This document shows, in pieces, positions 15,628 to 24,517 of a stretch of 64,000 nt of DNA. This stretch comes from Streptomyces sp. WM6386. GTDB lineage: Bacteria; Actinomycetota; Actinomycetes; Streptomycetales; Streptomycetaceae. The notes under the pieces are model-generated. The model saw only the letters and a program-made list of their open reading frames with translations, had not been told where the DNA came from and did not search any database. Position 1 is the stretch's first letter; each line of letters starts with the position of its first letter. Where the stretch lies: assembly GCF_000972385.1 (NCBI RefSeq), contig NZ_JXTE01000011.1, positions 62,001 to 126,000 on the forward strand, read 5' to 3'. The position numbers were made by a program, and so were the translations under genes.

Positions 15628-15794
15628 CATCGGTACCAGCGTCCCCTGCCTCCGCCGGCCGTTGTGCTGCGCATAAGGAACCCCAGCAGCCACAGCACGA
15701 GCACCGCGATTGCAATCCACCAGAGAATCTTCACTGCGAATCCGGCGCCGAAAAGAATCAACACCAGGAGCAGTACGAGCAGGATGGGAACCAT
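15624..15794 (-). CDS. 56-residue hydrophobic membrane peptide
   Basis: A short gene with a strong Shine-Dalgarno (aggaggt on the minus strand at 15808-15802) before ATG 15794. The product is two transmembrane helices (MVPILLVLLLVLILFGAGF, then WWIAIAVLVLWLLGFLM) and a Gly/Arg tail ending GRGRWYRW. Small hydrophobic proteins of this kind, with a WW-I-A-I-A core, are common stress-associated membrane peptides in actinobacteria. Function is unknown. Codon use is AT-richer than the neighbours (ATT, CTT, GCA), as in some stress-induced small genes. It converges on gvpK and shares its terminator. Confidence 0.75.
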   Translation of the reverse strand: MVPILLVLLLVLILFGAGFAVKILWWIAIAVLVLWLLGFLMRSTTAGGGRGRWYRW

Positions 15795-15836
15795 AATGTG
15801 AACCTCCTGCTTTCCGGGTTTCCAGGAAGTGGAGAT

Positions 15837-16658
15837 TCAGGCACTCTTTCTGCACAGAATTTCTCCGTGCAGCACGGCGAACCAGCCGTCGTGCTGCTTT
15901 CCCCACTCCCGCCAGGCCGCCGACACGGCCGTCAGTTGCTCCGGTGTGGCATGCCCGCCCTCCGTGGCCCGCTCGGCGTACGCCGAGGCCACGGTGCGGT
16001 CCGCCCACAGACCGCTCCACCAGGCCCGCTCCTCGGCGGTGGAGTAGGTCCAGGTGCCGGAGGTGGCGGCGATGTCGGTCAGGCCCGCCTCCAGCGCCCA
16101 GGACTTCAGCCGGCGCCCGGCGTCGGGCTCGCCGCCGTTGGCGCGGGCCACGCGGCGGTACAGGTCCAGCCAGCCGTCCATGCCCCGGGACGCCGGGTAC
16201 CAGGTCATCGCCGCGTAGTCCGAGTCGCGCACGGCGATGAACCCGCCCGGCCTGGTCACCCGCTTCATCTCGCGCAGCGCCTGCACCGGGTCGCCCACGT
16301 GCTGCAGCACCTGGTGGGCGTGGACCACGCAGAAGGTGTCGTCCGGGTACTCCAGGGCGTGGACGTCCGCGACCGCGAAGTCGACGTTCGTCAGACCGCG
16401 CCCGGCGGCCGTGGCCCGGGCCTGCTCCAGGACGCCGGGCGCCTGGTCGACGCCGGTGACCTGGCCGTCGGGGACCAGCTCCGCCAGGTCGGCGGTGATC
16501 GTGCCCGGGCCGCAGCCGATGTCCAGGATCTTCATGTGGGGCCTCAGCGAACCGAGCAGGTAGGCCGCGGAGTTGGCGGCCGTGCGCCAGGTGTGCGAGC
16601 GCAGCACCGACTCGTGGTGCCCGTGCGTGTAGACGGCGGTCTCCTGCGGTTTCGACAT
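15837..16658 (-). CDS. class I SAM-dependent methyltransferase
   Basis: 273 residues. SAM motif I is ILDIGCGPGTITADLAE near residue 45, motif II GVDQAPG, and the post-I region VDFAVADVHALEYPDDTF with VHAHQVLQHVGDP. This is a UbiE/arsenite-methyltransferase-like small-molecule enzyme with unknown substrate. The N-terminal YTHGHHESVLRSHTWRTAAN helix is typical of a common Streptomyces subfamily. ATG 16658 is chosen at the family start. The upstream 99 bases to the next gene hold no clear promoter. Confidence 0.85.
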   Translation of the reverse strand: MSKPQETAVYTHGHHESVLRSHTWRTAANSAAYLLGSLRPHMKILDIGCGPGTITADLAELVPDGQVTGVDQAPGVLEQARATAAGRGLTNVDFAVADVHALEYPDDTFCVVHAHQVLQHVGDPVQALREMKRVTRPGGFIAVRDSDYAAMTWYPASRGMDGWLDLYRRVARANGGEPDAGRRLKSWALEAGLTDIAATSGTWTYSTAEERAWWSGLWADRTVASAYAERATEGGHATPEQLTAVSAAWREWGKQHDGWFAVLHGEILCRKSA

Positions 16659-16757
16659 GGCTGAACTCCCCTGTTCGACGTCCTGTCGGTGATCGACACG
16701 GTACGCCCGCATGTCGAATGTTGAGACCCGTGTTTTGCCATATGGACTGACGGGTGA

Positions 16758-18251
16758 TCAGATTCCGGGCAGTGGGCGGTAGACCGTGAGCGCCTCGGGC
16801 AGCTTCTCCAGCGTCACCTCCCCTTCCACCCGGGTGACTTCACCGTCGTAGGCGAGAAGCGAGCCCGGTGCCACGCCCGCCAGCCGGAGCCGGCCCACCT
16901 GGACCGCGGCGTGCACGGGGGAGCGGGTCAGCGGCCCGGCCAGGGCGGCCGCGAGCAGCCGCAGCGCCGGTCGCCGTCCGCCGTGCACCACGCGTACGTC
17001 GAGCTGACCGTCCGCGAGATCATGGCGGCGGCCCGGCGTCAGACCCACCCGGTGGTAGGTGCCGTTGCCGGCGAACAGCAGCCACAACGGGTGTGCCCGG
17101 CCCCGGAACTCGGCCTCCAGCGGATGCCGGTCGGCGCGCAGGACACGCAGGGCCGCGAGCACCCCGGCGGGCCAGCCGCCGATCCGGTGCGACCAGCGGT
17201 CCCGCTCGCGCACCAGCTCCGGATAGACGCCCAGACTGCACGTGTTGAGGAAGATGCCCTCGGTGCCCTCGCAGGTGAAGCGGCCCGCGTCCACCCGCAC
17301 GCCCTCGCCGCCCCGGACGGCCCTGGCCAGATCACCGGTGCCCTCCAGGCCCAGGTCGTAGGCGAAGTGGTTCAGCGTGCCGCCCGGCAGGACCGCGAGC
17401 GGCAGGTCGTGGCGCAGGGCGACCTCGGCGGCGGCGTTCACCGTGCCGTCGCCGCCGCACACACCGAGCACCCGGGCACGGGTCGCCGCCCTCTCCAACT
17501 CGGCCGGTACGTCGGCGGGCCGGCACTCCACGACCTCGCACCCCGGCAGGGCGTCCTGGAGGGCGCGCACCCGGTCGGCGCTGCCCGCGGCGTCGTTGGC
17601 CACCATGACCAGACCCTCGCCGTCCGGCAGGGCCGGCACCTCGGCCCGCGGCCGGGCGGGCGGCACGATCTGGGCACGCGTCGGCACCATGCCCCGCACG
17701 GCGTACGCGGCCCCCACCCCGAGCGCCGCACCGGCCAGCACGTCGCTCGGGAAATGCACACCGGTGTAGACCCGGGACAACGCCACCGACCACGCGATCG
17801 GCGCCACCGCCGCACCCCAGGCCGGCGACTCCAGCGCGACCCCGGCGGCGAACGCGGCCGCCGACGCGGAGTGACCGGAGGGGAACGAGGTGGTGATGGG
17901 CTGCCGCTTCAGCTGCCGCACCAGCGGCACCGGGTCCAGAACGGGCCGGTGACGGCGTACGGACCGCTTGCCGAGGGTGTTGATGGTCAGCGAGGCCAGC
18001 GTCAGCGAGGCGAGTCCGCGGGCGGCTGCCCGGCGGGCCCGCGGGGTGCGGCTCGCCGCGATCGTGGCCGCCGCGGCGAACCACAGCACACCGTGGTTCG
18101 CGCTCCGGCTCAGCCGCGGCAGCACGGGCTCGGCGAGCGGCCAGTTCCGCTCGGCGCCGAACTCGAACAACCGGCAGTCCAGCGCCAGCAGCGCGTCACG
18201 GACGGCGTGCCGGCCGGGCTTGGGGAGGGTGAGGTCCACATCAGGGGTCAT
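16758..18251 (-). CDS. PAP2 phosphatase-diacylglycerol kinase fusion, membrane-bound
   Basis: 497 residues in two parts. The N-terminal half is a PAP2-type lipid phosphatase with the three family motifs (K-R-S-V-R-R-H-R-P, PSGHSAS, SRVYTGVHFPSD) and several membrane helices. The C-terminal half (from about 215) is a diacylglycerol kinase catalytic domain with GVCGGDGTVNAAAEVAL, LPGGTLNHFAYDLG and the substrate loop GIFLNTCSLGVYPEL. The fusion pairs dephosphorylation and phosphorylation of lipid or prenyl-type substrates at the membrane. The physiological substrate is unknown. It is divergent from the histidine phosphatase gene across 68 bases. Confidence 0.88.
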   Translation of the reverse strand: MTPDVDLTLPKPGRHAVRDALLALDCRLFEFGAERNWPLAEPVLPRLSRSANHGVLWFAAAATIAASRTPRARRAAARGLASLTLASLTINTLGKRSVRRHRPVLDPVPLVRQLKRQPITTSFPSGHSASAAAFAAGVALESPAWGAAVAPIAWSVALSRVYTGVHFPSDVLAGAALGVGAAYAVRGMVPTRAQIVPPARPRAEVPALPDGEGLVMVANDAAGSADRVRALQDALPGCEVVECRPADVPAELERAATRARVLGVCGGDGTVNAAAEVALRHDLPLAVLPGGTLNHFAYDLGLEGTGDLARAVRGGEGVRVDAGRFTCEGTEGIFLNTCSLGVYPELVRERDRWSHRIGGWPAGVLAALRVLRADRHPLEAEFRGRAHPLWLLFAGNGTYHRVGLTPGRRHDLADGQLDVRVVHGGRRPALRLLAAALAGPLTRSPVHAAVQVGRLRLAGVAPGSLLAYDGEVTRVEGEVTLEKLPEALTVYRPLPGI

Positions 18252-18319
18252 GTGGTGGCGGGTACCCTGAAGTGGCCGTTTCTTGTGCGGAGGCGGACCC
18301 GACACCGGAGGCTTTCTGC

Positions 18320-18985
18320 ATGCGACTGCTCCTCGTCCGCCACGGCCAGACCCCGTCCAATGTCGACTTCCTGTTGGACACCGCCGTCCCGGGACCCGGC
18401 CTGACCGCCCTCGGTGAACGCCAGGCCGCCGCCCTGCCCGAGGCCCTCGCCGACGAGGACATCGAGGCCCTCTACGCCTCCACGCTGATACGCACCCAGC
18501 TCACCGCCGCCCCGCTGGCCGCCGCGCGCGGCCTCGAGATCGTCGTTCGCGACGGCATCCGCGAGGTGTCCGCCGGGGACCTGGAGATGCTGGACGGGCA
18601 CTCGGAGGCGGGCCGGACCTACATGGAGACGATCTTCGCCTGGCCGACCGGCGACACGGAGCTGCGGATGCCGGGCGGCGAGAGCGGCGCCGAGGTGCTC
18701 ACGCGCTACGACGCGGTCGTCGCCGAGGCCGCCGCCCTCGGGGTCGGCACGGTCGCCCTGGTCAGCCATGGCGCGGCGATCCGGCTGTGGACCTCGGCCC
18801 GCGCCGACAACGTCGACATCGGCTTCGCCGCCGCCCGTCCGCTCGACAACACCGGCGTGGTGGTCCTGGAGGGCTCCCCGTCCGACGGCTGGAAGGTCCT
18901 GTCGTGGGAGGGCGCGGTCGTGGAGACCGCGGGACGCGGGCCGGAGAGCGGGCCGGCGGGCAGGCCGCTGGACGAGGTCGAGTAA
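18320..18985 (+). CDS. histidine phosphatase superfamily protein (phosphoglycerate mutase-like)
   Basis: 221 residues with the RHG motif LLLVRHGQTPSN at 3-14 (catalytic His), YASTLIRTQLTAAPLA (second arginine) and the C-terminal catalytic histidine in LVSHGAAIRLW. The glutamate of the acid position is in REVSAGDLEML. It removes phosphate from an unidentified small molecule. ATG 18320 has ccggagg upstream. A short acidic tail follows the domain. Transcription is divergent from the PAP2/DAGK gene. Confidence 0.88.
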   Translation: MRLLLVRHGQTPSNVDFLLDTAVPGPGLTALGERQAAALPEALADEDIEALYASTLIRTQLTAAPLAAARGLEIVVRDGIREVSAGDLEMLDGHSEAGRTYMETIFAWPTGDTELRMPGGESGAEVLTRYDAVVAEAAALGVGTVALVSHGAAIRLWTSARADNVDIGFAAARPLDNTGVVVLEGSPSDGWKVLSWEGAVVETAGRGPESGPAGRPLDEVE

Positions 18986-19065
18986 CCCGACGCGACGGAG
19001 TGGGGCAGGATCGCCGAGCGTGTAGGGCACGCGGCCGGTCGACCGCGTGCGGCCGACGGTCGTCT

Positions 19066-19085
19066 GCCGACTGCATACAGTCGGC
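19066..19085 (+). promoter_or_regulatory. hairpin in the leader of the ABC-F gene
   Basis: An 8-bp perfect stem (gccgactg/cagtcggc) with a CATA loop lies about 90 bases before ATG 19175. The hexamer gcatac occurs twice around it (19073-19078 and 19101-19106). Leaders of antibiotic-resistance ABC-F genes are often attenuators. No leader peptide was identified, so the role is a guess. Confidence 0.25.
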
Positions 19086-19174
19086 CGTGTACGGCTCAGT
19101 GCATACCGCTGAGCTGCCACGGCGTCGGATATGCGTTTGCCCGGCCCGGCCCCCGAGACGCAGAATGCGGCCCC

Positions 19175-20794
19175 ATGGGACATCTGGAAGCCGCACACCT
19201 CGAGTACTACCTCCCCGACGGCAGGGCGCTGCTCGGCGATGTGTCCTTCCGGGTGGGAGAAGGGGCCGTCATGGCCCTCGTCGGACCCAACGGCGCCGGC
19301 AAGACGACCCTGCTGCGGCTGATCTCCGGAGAGCTGAAACCGCACGGCGGGACCGTCACCGTCACCGGCGGCCTCGGCGTGATGCGCCAGTTCGTGGGCT
19401 CCGTACGGGACGAGACGACCGTACGGGACCTGCTGGTGTCGGTGTCCTCGCCGCGCATCCAGGCGGTCGCGAAGGCCGTCGACAAGGCCGAGCACGCGAT
19501 CATGACCGTGGACGACGAGGCCGCGCAGATGCAGTACGCGCAGGCTCTGTCCGACTGGGCCGAGGCGCACGGGTACGAGGCCGAGACGCTGTGGGACATG
19601 TGCACCATGGCCGCGCTGGGCGTCCCCTACGACAAGGCCCAGTTCCGCGAGGTGCGCACGCTCTCCGGAGGCGAGCAGAAGCGGCTCGTGCTGGAGGCGC
19701 TGCTGCGCGGCAACGACGAGGTGCTGCTGCTCGACGAGCCCGACAACTACCTCGACGTGCCCGGCAAGCGCTGGCTGGAGGAGCGGCTGAAGGAGACCCG
19801 CAAGACGGTTCTCTTCGTCTCCCACGACCGTGAACTCCTCGCCCGCTCCGCCGAGAAGATCGTGTCGGTGGAGCCCTCGCCGACGGGCGCGGACGCCTGG
19901 GTGCACGGGGCCGGCTTCGCCACGTACCACGACGCCCGGCGCGAACGCTTCGCCCGCTTCGAGGAGTTGCGCAGGCGCTGGGACGAGAAGCACGCCCAGC
20001 TGAAGAAGCTCGTCCTGAACCTCCGGCAGGCGGCCTCCATCAGCCATGAGCTGGCCTCCCGCTACCAGGCGGCCCAGACCCGGCTGCGCAAGTTCGAGGA
20101 GGCCGGCCCGCCGCCGGAGCCGCCGCGCGAGCAGGACATCAAGATGCGGCTCAAGGGCGGCCGTACCGGGGTGCGGGCCGTCACCTGCAAGGGACTCGAG
20201 CTGACCGGCCTGATGAACCCCTTCGACCTGGAGGTCTTCTACGGCGAGCGGGTCGCCGTGCTCGGCTCCAACGGCTCCGGCAAGTCGCACTTCCTGCGGC
20301 TGCTGGCGGGGGACACCGTGGCGCACTCGGGGCAGTGGAAGCTGGGCGCGCGTGTCGTGCCCGGGCACTTCGCCCAGACGCACGCGCACCCCGAGCTGCT
20401 GGGCCGCACACTCCTGGACATCCTGTGGACGGAACACTCCCAGGACCGGGGCGCCGCGATGTCCAGGCTGCGCCGCTACGAGCTCACCCAGCAGGCCGAG
20501 CAGACCTTCGACCGCCTCTCCGGGGGCCAGCAGGCCCGCTTCCAGATCCTCCTGCTGGAGCTGGAGGGCGTCACGGCCCTCCTCCTGGACGAGCCCACGG
20601 ACAACCTGGACCTGGAGTCCGCCGAGGCCCTCCAGGAGGGCCTGGAGGCCTTCGACGGCACGGTCCTCGCCGTCACCCACGACCGCTGGTTCGCCCGCTC
20701 CTTCGACCGCTACCTGGTCTTCGGCAGCGACGGCCGCGTCCGCGAGACGCCGGAGCCGGTGTGGGACGAGCGGCGGGTGGAACGGGCGCGCTAG
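19175..20794 (+). CDS. ABC-F family ribosome-associated ATPase
   Basis: 539 residues with two ATP-binding cassettes and no membrane segment. Cassette 1 has Walker A GPNGAGKT (37-44), signature LSGGEQKR and Walker B VLLLDEPDNYLD. Cassette 2 has GSNGSGKS, LSGGQQAR and ALLLDEPTDNLD. The inter-domain linker, rich in Arg, Lys and Glu (RRRWDEKHAQLKKLVLNLRQ), corresponds to the P-site tRNA-interacting motif. These proteins act on the ribosome in translation quality control or antibiotic protection. The window does not show which, and no biosynthetic cluster is nearby. The Shine-Dalgarno is weak. Confidence 0.88.
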   Translation: MGHLEAAHLEYYLPDGRALLGDVSFRVGEGAVMALVGPNGAGKTTLLRLISGELKPHGGTVTVTGGLGVMRQFVGSVRDETTVRDLLVSVSSPRIQAVAKAVDKAEHAIMTVDDEAAQMQYAQALSDWAEAHGYEAETLWDMCTMAALGVPYDKAQFREVRTLSGGEQKRLVLEALLRGNDEVLLLDEPDNYLDVPGKRWLEERLKETRKTVLFVSHDRELLARSAEKIVSVEPSPTGADAWVHGAGFATYHDARRERFARFEELRRRWDEKHAQLKKLVLNLRQAASISHELASRYQAAQTRLRKFEEAGPPPEPPREQDIKMRLKGGRTGVRAVTCKGLELTGLMNPFDLEVFYGERVAVLGSNGSGKSHFLRLLAGDTVAHSGQWKLGARVVPGHFAQTHAHPELLGRTLLDILWTEHSQDRGAAMSRLRRYELTQQAEQTFDRLSGGQQARFQILLLELEGVTALLLDEPTDNLDLESAEALQEGLEAFDGTVLAVTHDRWFARSFDRYLVFGSDGRVRETPEPVWDERRVERAR

Positions 20795-20882
20795 TTCCGC
20801 ATACGCGGGCCCTGGGACCCGGATGTTCGTAGAGTGGGTGCGGAAAGGCGAGATCCACGGTTCTGTCCCGGATGCCGCTCGG

Positions 20883-20906
20883 GGGTAGGGCTCACCGGGC
20901 GGGTAC
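20883..20906 (+). promoter_or_regulatory. possible sigma-B-like promoter for the DUF6158 gene
   Basis: GGGT, a 14-base spacer and GGGTAC (20901-20906) fit the GNNT-N14-GGGTAC pattern with a weak -35. Transcription from about 20913 would make ATG 20916 leaderless, or give a 33-base leader if translation starts at ATG 20946. Confidence 0.3.
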
Positions 20907-20915
20907 TCGAAGCCC

Positions 20916-21194
20916 ATGAACGCATACGACGAGTGGGAAACCGCCATGACCGGAGTCGATCCCAGCAGGCTGGACGACCAGCAGCTCATGAAAGAGCTGG
21001 AGACCATCCACCGCACGCGCCACGACACGCTGCTCTACGCCTCGAACGACGCGCTGCGCGCCCACAACGGCCGGATGGCCGAGCTGGAGGGCGAGTATCT
21101 GCGCCGCAACCCCCGGCGCCTGGTCGCCGCCGGCCGCACCCGCGAGGGCGCGAGGGAACGCGGACGTGGGGAGTCGGCGACTCCCCACGTCTGA
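20916..21194 (+). CDS. DUF6158 family protein
   Basis: 92 residues if started at ATG 20916. The conserved family block begins at the internal ATG 20946 (MTGVDPSRLDDQQLMKELET, then IHRTRHDTLLYASNDALRAH, then ELEGEYLRRNP), which is the more likely start by family comparison. The protein is a soluble helical hairpin of unknown function found throughout Streptomyces, often near stress genes. The last codons lie inside a 13-bp inverted repeat that acts as terminator. Confidence 0.75.
   Translation: MNAYDEWETAMTGVDPSRLDDQQLMKELETIHRTRHDTLLYASNDALRAHNGRMAELEGEYLRRNPRRLVAAGRTREGARERGRGESATPHV
21164..21190. terminator. convergent terminator between the DUF6158 gene and katE
   Basis: A 13-bp perfect inverted repeat (acgtggggagtcg / cgactccccacgt) around a single G. 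It overlaps the last codons of the DUF6158 gene and ends 14 bases before the katE stop. Its symmetry lets it serve both directions. Confidence 0.6.
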
Positions 21195-21203
21195 CGGCGC
21201 CCG

Positions 21204-23309
21204 CTAGCGGCGGGTCGGCGGCCGGTCCCGGTGCCGGTGCGCCGCGATCGCCTCCACGAAGGCGCGTACGAACTCCTCGCTCGCCGCTCCGGGCGAGGTG
21301 TCCGTCACGACGCCCTGGTCGCGGACCACGCGGTGGAACTCCGTGGACACCTGGATGCCCTCCGGTTCCAGGGCGGAGAGCACGCCCACCCCGGAGCCGA
21401 GCGCGCCCACCGGCTTGCCGTGCCGGTACGCGTCCCGGACGAACCGCATCGCGTCCTGATCGGCGGTGAGCGGCGGAGTGCCCGTGGGGCCGCCGGGCAG
21501 CAGGACCGCGTCGTACAGCACGGAGGCGACGGTCGGCAGTGCGCGGTCGACCGTATACCGTTCACCGTCGGCACCGGCGACCGTGCCGTCGGTCGCCGCC
21601 AGCGCCTCCACGATCGCGCCCTCGGCGGCCAGCGCCTCCCGTACCGAGACCACCTGCTCGGCGTCCACGCCGTCGGTGACCAGCACCGCGATCTGCCGGG
21701 TGCGTATCGAGCCGTCGCCGCGCAGGGACTCAAGGCTCAGCGCGGGGGAGAGCACCTTGTTCGGCGCCTCGCCGGGTGCGGCCGGATCCGGGACTCCGAT
21801 GCCACGGGCCACCTGGACCGCCAACTCGCCGTCCACCTTGGCCAGTTGCTCGACCGTACGGGTGCGGACCGTCATCGCGTCGACCTTGCCCAGCTCGAAC
21901 CGGAAGGCCGCGACGATGTGCTGTCGCTCCCACTCGGTCATGCTCTTCCAGAACAGCGCGGGCTGGCTGTAGTGGTCCTGGAAACTCGGGCTGCGACGGC
22001 GGATCTTGGCGCCGTCGACGCGCTCCGCGTAGTGCGTGTACGCGCTGCTGTCGGCACCGGCGTGGGCCGGGCAGCCGCCGCCGATCGAGTTCGGGAAGTA
22101 GTTCGTGCCGCTGTGGATCGTGCTCTGGCCGTACCCGTCACGCTGGTTGGTCCGCACGGGGGCCACCGGCCGGTTCACCGGCAGCTGGGCGAAGTTGGGG
22201 CCGCCCAGGCGGATCAACTGGGTGTCCAGATAGGAGAAGTTGCGGGCCTGGAGCAGCGGGTCGTTGGTGAAGTCGATGCCCGGGACCACGTTGGCCGTGT
22301 GGAAGGCGACCTGCTCGGTCTCGGCGAAGAAGTTCTCCGGGTTGCGGTTCAGGACCATCCGGCCGATCGGCCGCACCGGCACCTGCTCCTCCGGGATCAG
22401 CTTGGTGGCGTCGAGCAGGTCGAAGTCGAAGGCGAACTCGTCCTCCTCCGGCACCAGTTGGACGCCCAGCTCCCACTCCGGGTACTCACCTGCCTCGATC
22501 GCGTCCCACAGGTCACCGCGGTTGAAGTCCGGGTTGCGGCCCTGGCACTCCTGCGCCTCGTCCCACACCAGCGAGTGCACGCCCAGCCGCGGCTTCCAGT
22601 GGAACTTCACGAACGTGCCGCGCCCCTCGGCGTTCACGAACCGGAAGGTGTGCACACCGAAGCCCTGCATCATGCGGTAGCTGCGCGGGATCGCCCGGTC
22701 CGACATCAGCCACATGATCGCGTGCAGCGTCTCGGGCTGCAGCGACACGAAGTCCCACAGGGTGTCATGGGCGGAGGCACCGGTGGGGATGTCGTTGTGC
22801 GGCTCGGGCTTCACCGCGTGCACGAAGTCGGGGAACTTGATGCCGTCCTGGATGAAGAAGACCGGGAAGTTGTTCCCGACCAGGTCGTAATTGCCCTGCG
22901 ACGTATAGAACTTGGTGGCGAAGCCGCGCACGTCGCGCACGGTGTCCGCCGAGCCCCTCGGCCCCTGCACGGTCGAGAACCGCACGAACACCGGTGTCCG
23001 CACCGCCGGGTCCTGGAGGAAGGCGGCACGGGTGAACTCCGCGCAGGACTCGTACGATTCGAAGTAGCCGTACGCGCCCGCGCCGCGTGCGTGCACCACC
23101 CGCTCCGGGATGCGCTCGTGGTCGAAGCGGGTCAGCTTCTCCCGGAAGTGGAAGTCCTCCATCAGCGTCGGACCGCGCTCGCCGGCGGCGAGGGAGTCGT
23201 CGGTGTGGTCGATCTCCACGCCCTGGTCGGTGGTGAGCGGGCCGGCCGCCGGGTCGTCCGCCCGGTAGGCCTCACGTTGCTCCTGCTTGCGATCGCGCGG
23301 GGTGTCCAT
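21204..23309 (-). CDS. katE: large-subunit monofunctional catalase (KatE/HPII type)
   Basis: 701 residues, a clade 2 catalase with a C-terminal flavodoxin/GATase1-like domain. The distal-side histidine is His73 in [16 protein letters not shown]. The NADPH/heme region includes [20 protein letters not shown], with the distal Asn in [15 protein letters not shown]. The proximal heme ligand Tyr is in [15 protein letters not shown]. The C-terminal domain begins near 540 ([20 protein letters not shown]). It converts hydrogen peroxide to water and oxygen. It is the last gene of a four-gene operon; its ATG overlaps the stop of the DJ-1-type gene by one base. Confidence 0.93.
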   Translation of the reverse strand: MDTPRDRKQEQREAYRADDPAAGPLTTDQGVEIDHTDDSLAAGERGPTLMEDFHFREKLTRFDHERIPERVVHARGAGAYGYFESYESCAEFTRAAFLQDPAVRTPVFVRFSTVQGPRGSADTVRDVRGFATKFYTSQGNYDLVGNNFPVFFIQDGIKFPDFVHAVKPEPHNDIPTGASAHDTLWDFVSLQPETLHAIMWLMSDRAIPRSYRMMQGFGVHTFRFVNAEGRGTFVKFHWKPRLGVHSLVWDEAQECQGRNPDFNRGDLWDAIEAGEYPEWELGVQLVPEEDEFAFDFDLLDATKLIPEEQVPVRPIGRMVLNRNPENFFAETEQVAFHTANVVPGIDFTNDPLLQARNFSYLDTQLIRLGGPNFAQLPVNRPVAPVRTNQRDGYGQSTIHSGTNYFPNSIGGGCPAHAGADSSAYTHYAERVDGAKIRRRSPSFQDHYSQPALFWKSMTEWERQHIVAAFRFELGKVDAMTVRTRTVEQLAKVDGELAVQVARGIGVPDPAAPGEAPNKVLSPALSLESLRGDGSIRTRQIAVLVTDGVDAEQVVSVREALAAEGAIVEALAATDGTVAGADGERYTVDRALPTVASVLYDAVLLPGGPTGTPPLTADQDAMRFVRDAYRHGKPVGALGSGVGVLSALEPEGIQVSTEFHRVVRDQGVVTDTSPGAASEEFVRAFVEAIAAHRHRDRPPTRR

Positions 23310-23851
23310 CAGGCGGCCTCCTTCGTGAACACATCCAGGAACGCCTCGTCGAACGCCTTCAGGTCGTCCGGCTTGCGGCTGGTGACCAGCTTGCTCGGGC
23401 CGTGGTCGCACACCTTCACCTGCTCGTCGACCCAGGTGCCGCCCGCGTTGCGGATGTCGGTCGCCAGGCTCGGCCAGGACGTCAGCACCCGGCCGCGGAC
23501 CACGTCCGCCTCCACGAGCGTCCACGGGGCGTGGCAGATCGCGGCGACCGGCCGGCCCTGCTCGAAGAAGTCCCTGACGAACCGGACCGCCTTCTCGTCC
23601 ATCCGCAGGCTGTCCGGGTTGGCGACCCCGCCCGGCAGCACGAGCCCGCCGAAGGAGTCCGCCGTCGTCTCGCCCACCACCTCCTGGACGGGGAACGTGT
23701 CCGCCTTGTCGAGGTGGTGGAAGGCCTGAATGGTCCCGGGCTTCGTGGACACCAGGACGGGCTCGTGGCCCGCGTCCACGGCGGCCTTCCACGGCTCGGT
23801 GAGCTCGATCTGCTCGACGCCCTCGGGCGCGGTCAGGAATGCGATACGCAT
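23309..23851 (-). CDS. DJ-1/PfpI-family type 1 glutamine amidotransferase-like protein
   Basis: 180 residues. The nucleophile elbow cysteine is in VAAICHAPWTLVEADVV, with a conserved Glu in APEGVEQIELTEPW. The closing segment SRKPDDLKAFDEAFL is typical of the PfpI/YhbO group. Relatives act as deglycases, chaperones or peptidases in oxidative and carbonyl stress. Direct overlap with katE (TGATG) indicates translational coupling and a shared stress role. Confidence 0.88.
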   Translation of the reverse strand: MRIAFLTAPEGVEQIELTEPWKAAVDAGHEPVLVSTKPGTIQAFHHLDKADTFPVQEVVGETTADSFGGLVLPGGVANPDSLRMDEKAVRFVRDFFEQGRPVAAICHAPWTLVEADVVRGRVLTSWPSLATDIRNAGGTWVDEQVKVCDHGPSKLVTSRKPDDLKAFDEAFLDVFTKEAA

Positions 23852-23857
23852 GAATCC

Positions 23858-24517
23858 TCAACGTCCTTTCGTGGCACGCCACCGAGCCTCGTCGCTCGTC
23901 GCGCGCTTCTTGTTCCGTCGGGCCGCCCGCCTGCAGCGCAGCAGCTCCTCGCCGTACGGCAGCAGCACACAGGTGCCGATCGCGGCCGCGACGCCCGCCA
24001 GATAGGCCCGGGACAGCGGCCGCCGTCGTGGCACCAGACGCCATGCGTCCGGATCGCCGCGGCCCCCGCGCAGCAGGGACCTCACCTGGTCGGCGTGCAG
24101 ACACATCAGCGAGGCCAGCGCGCCGAACGGCAGCGACTCCAGGAAGCTGTGGATGTGCTGCTCGATCGGCCGGACCTCGCGACCGCTGTCGACGGCCGTC
24201 CGCACGTCCCACAGCGCGGTCGCCTCGTGCACCGCCGCGCCGCCCAGCTGCACGGCGAGAAGGGCCGGGTTGACCTCGTAGCGCAGTGTGGCCGCGATCG
24301 GGATGCCGACCTCGGCCATCATCAACGAGTGGATCACCGACTCCTTGGTGCCCGCCGTGTCCTCGATGCGCGTGCGCCGGTGCATCATCCAGTCGGCGAG
24401 TCCGGGCACGAACCAGCTCGGCAGCAGCCCGTACAGCAGATAGCGGGTCGTGACCTCGCCGACGTCGACACCGCCGGCGCTCGTGGCCCGGACCTCGGTG
24501 GCCTGGTCCCGGCTCAT
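23858..24517 (-). CDS. His/Glu-rich membrane protein of unknown function
   Basis: 219 residues with hydrophobic segments near 27-45, 65-100 and 175-195. It has several His and acidic residues at the membrane edges: GLADWMMHRRTRIEDTAGTK, ESVIHSLMMAEVG, AAVHEATALWDV and PIEQHIHSFLESLPF. This spacing resembles membrane di-iron enzymes (fatty-acid hydroxylase or desaturase-like), but no canonical HxxxH/HxxHH set is complete. Function is not assigned. It lies between a CBS protein (4-base overlap) and the DJ-1/KatE pair (6-base gap), so the four genes form one operon. The C-terminus is rich in Arg and Lys. Confidence 0.7.
   Translation of the reverse strand: MSRDQATEVRATSAGGVDVGEVTTRYLLYGLLPSWFVPGLADWMMHRRTRIEDTAGTKESVIHSLMMAEVGIPIAATLRYEVNPALLAVQLGGAAVHEATALWDVRTAVDSGREVRPIEQHIHSFLESLPFGALASLMCLHADQVRSLLRGGRGDPDAWRLVPRRRPLSRAYLAGVAAAIGTCVLLPYGEELLRCRRAARRNKKRATSDEARWRATKGR

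Noticed and set aside
15798..16664. Plus-strand frame across the methyltransferase at 15837-16658
   Set aside because: The minus-strand product has complete SAM motifs. The plus frame is compositionally random.
18248..21028. 926-codon minus-strand frame opposite the histidine phosphatase and ABC-F genes
   Set aside because: It runs antisense to two clear families and has no recognisable motifs. Such long complementary frames are usual in Streptomyces because of third-position GC.
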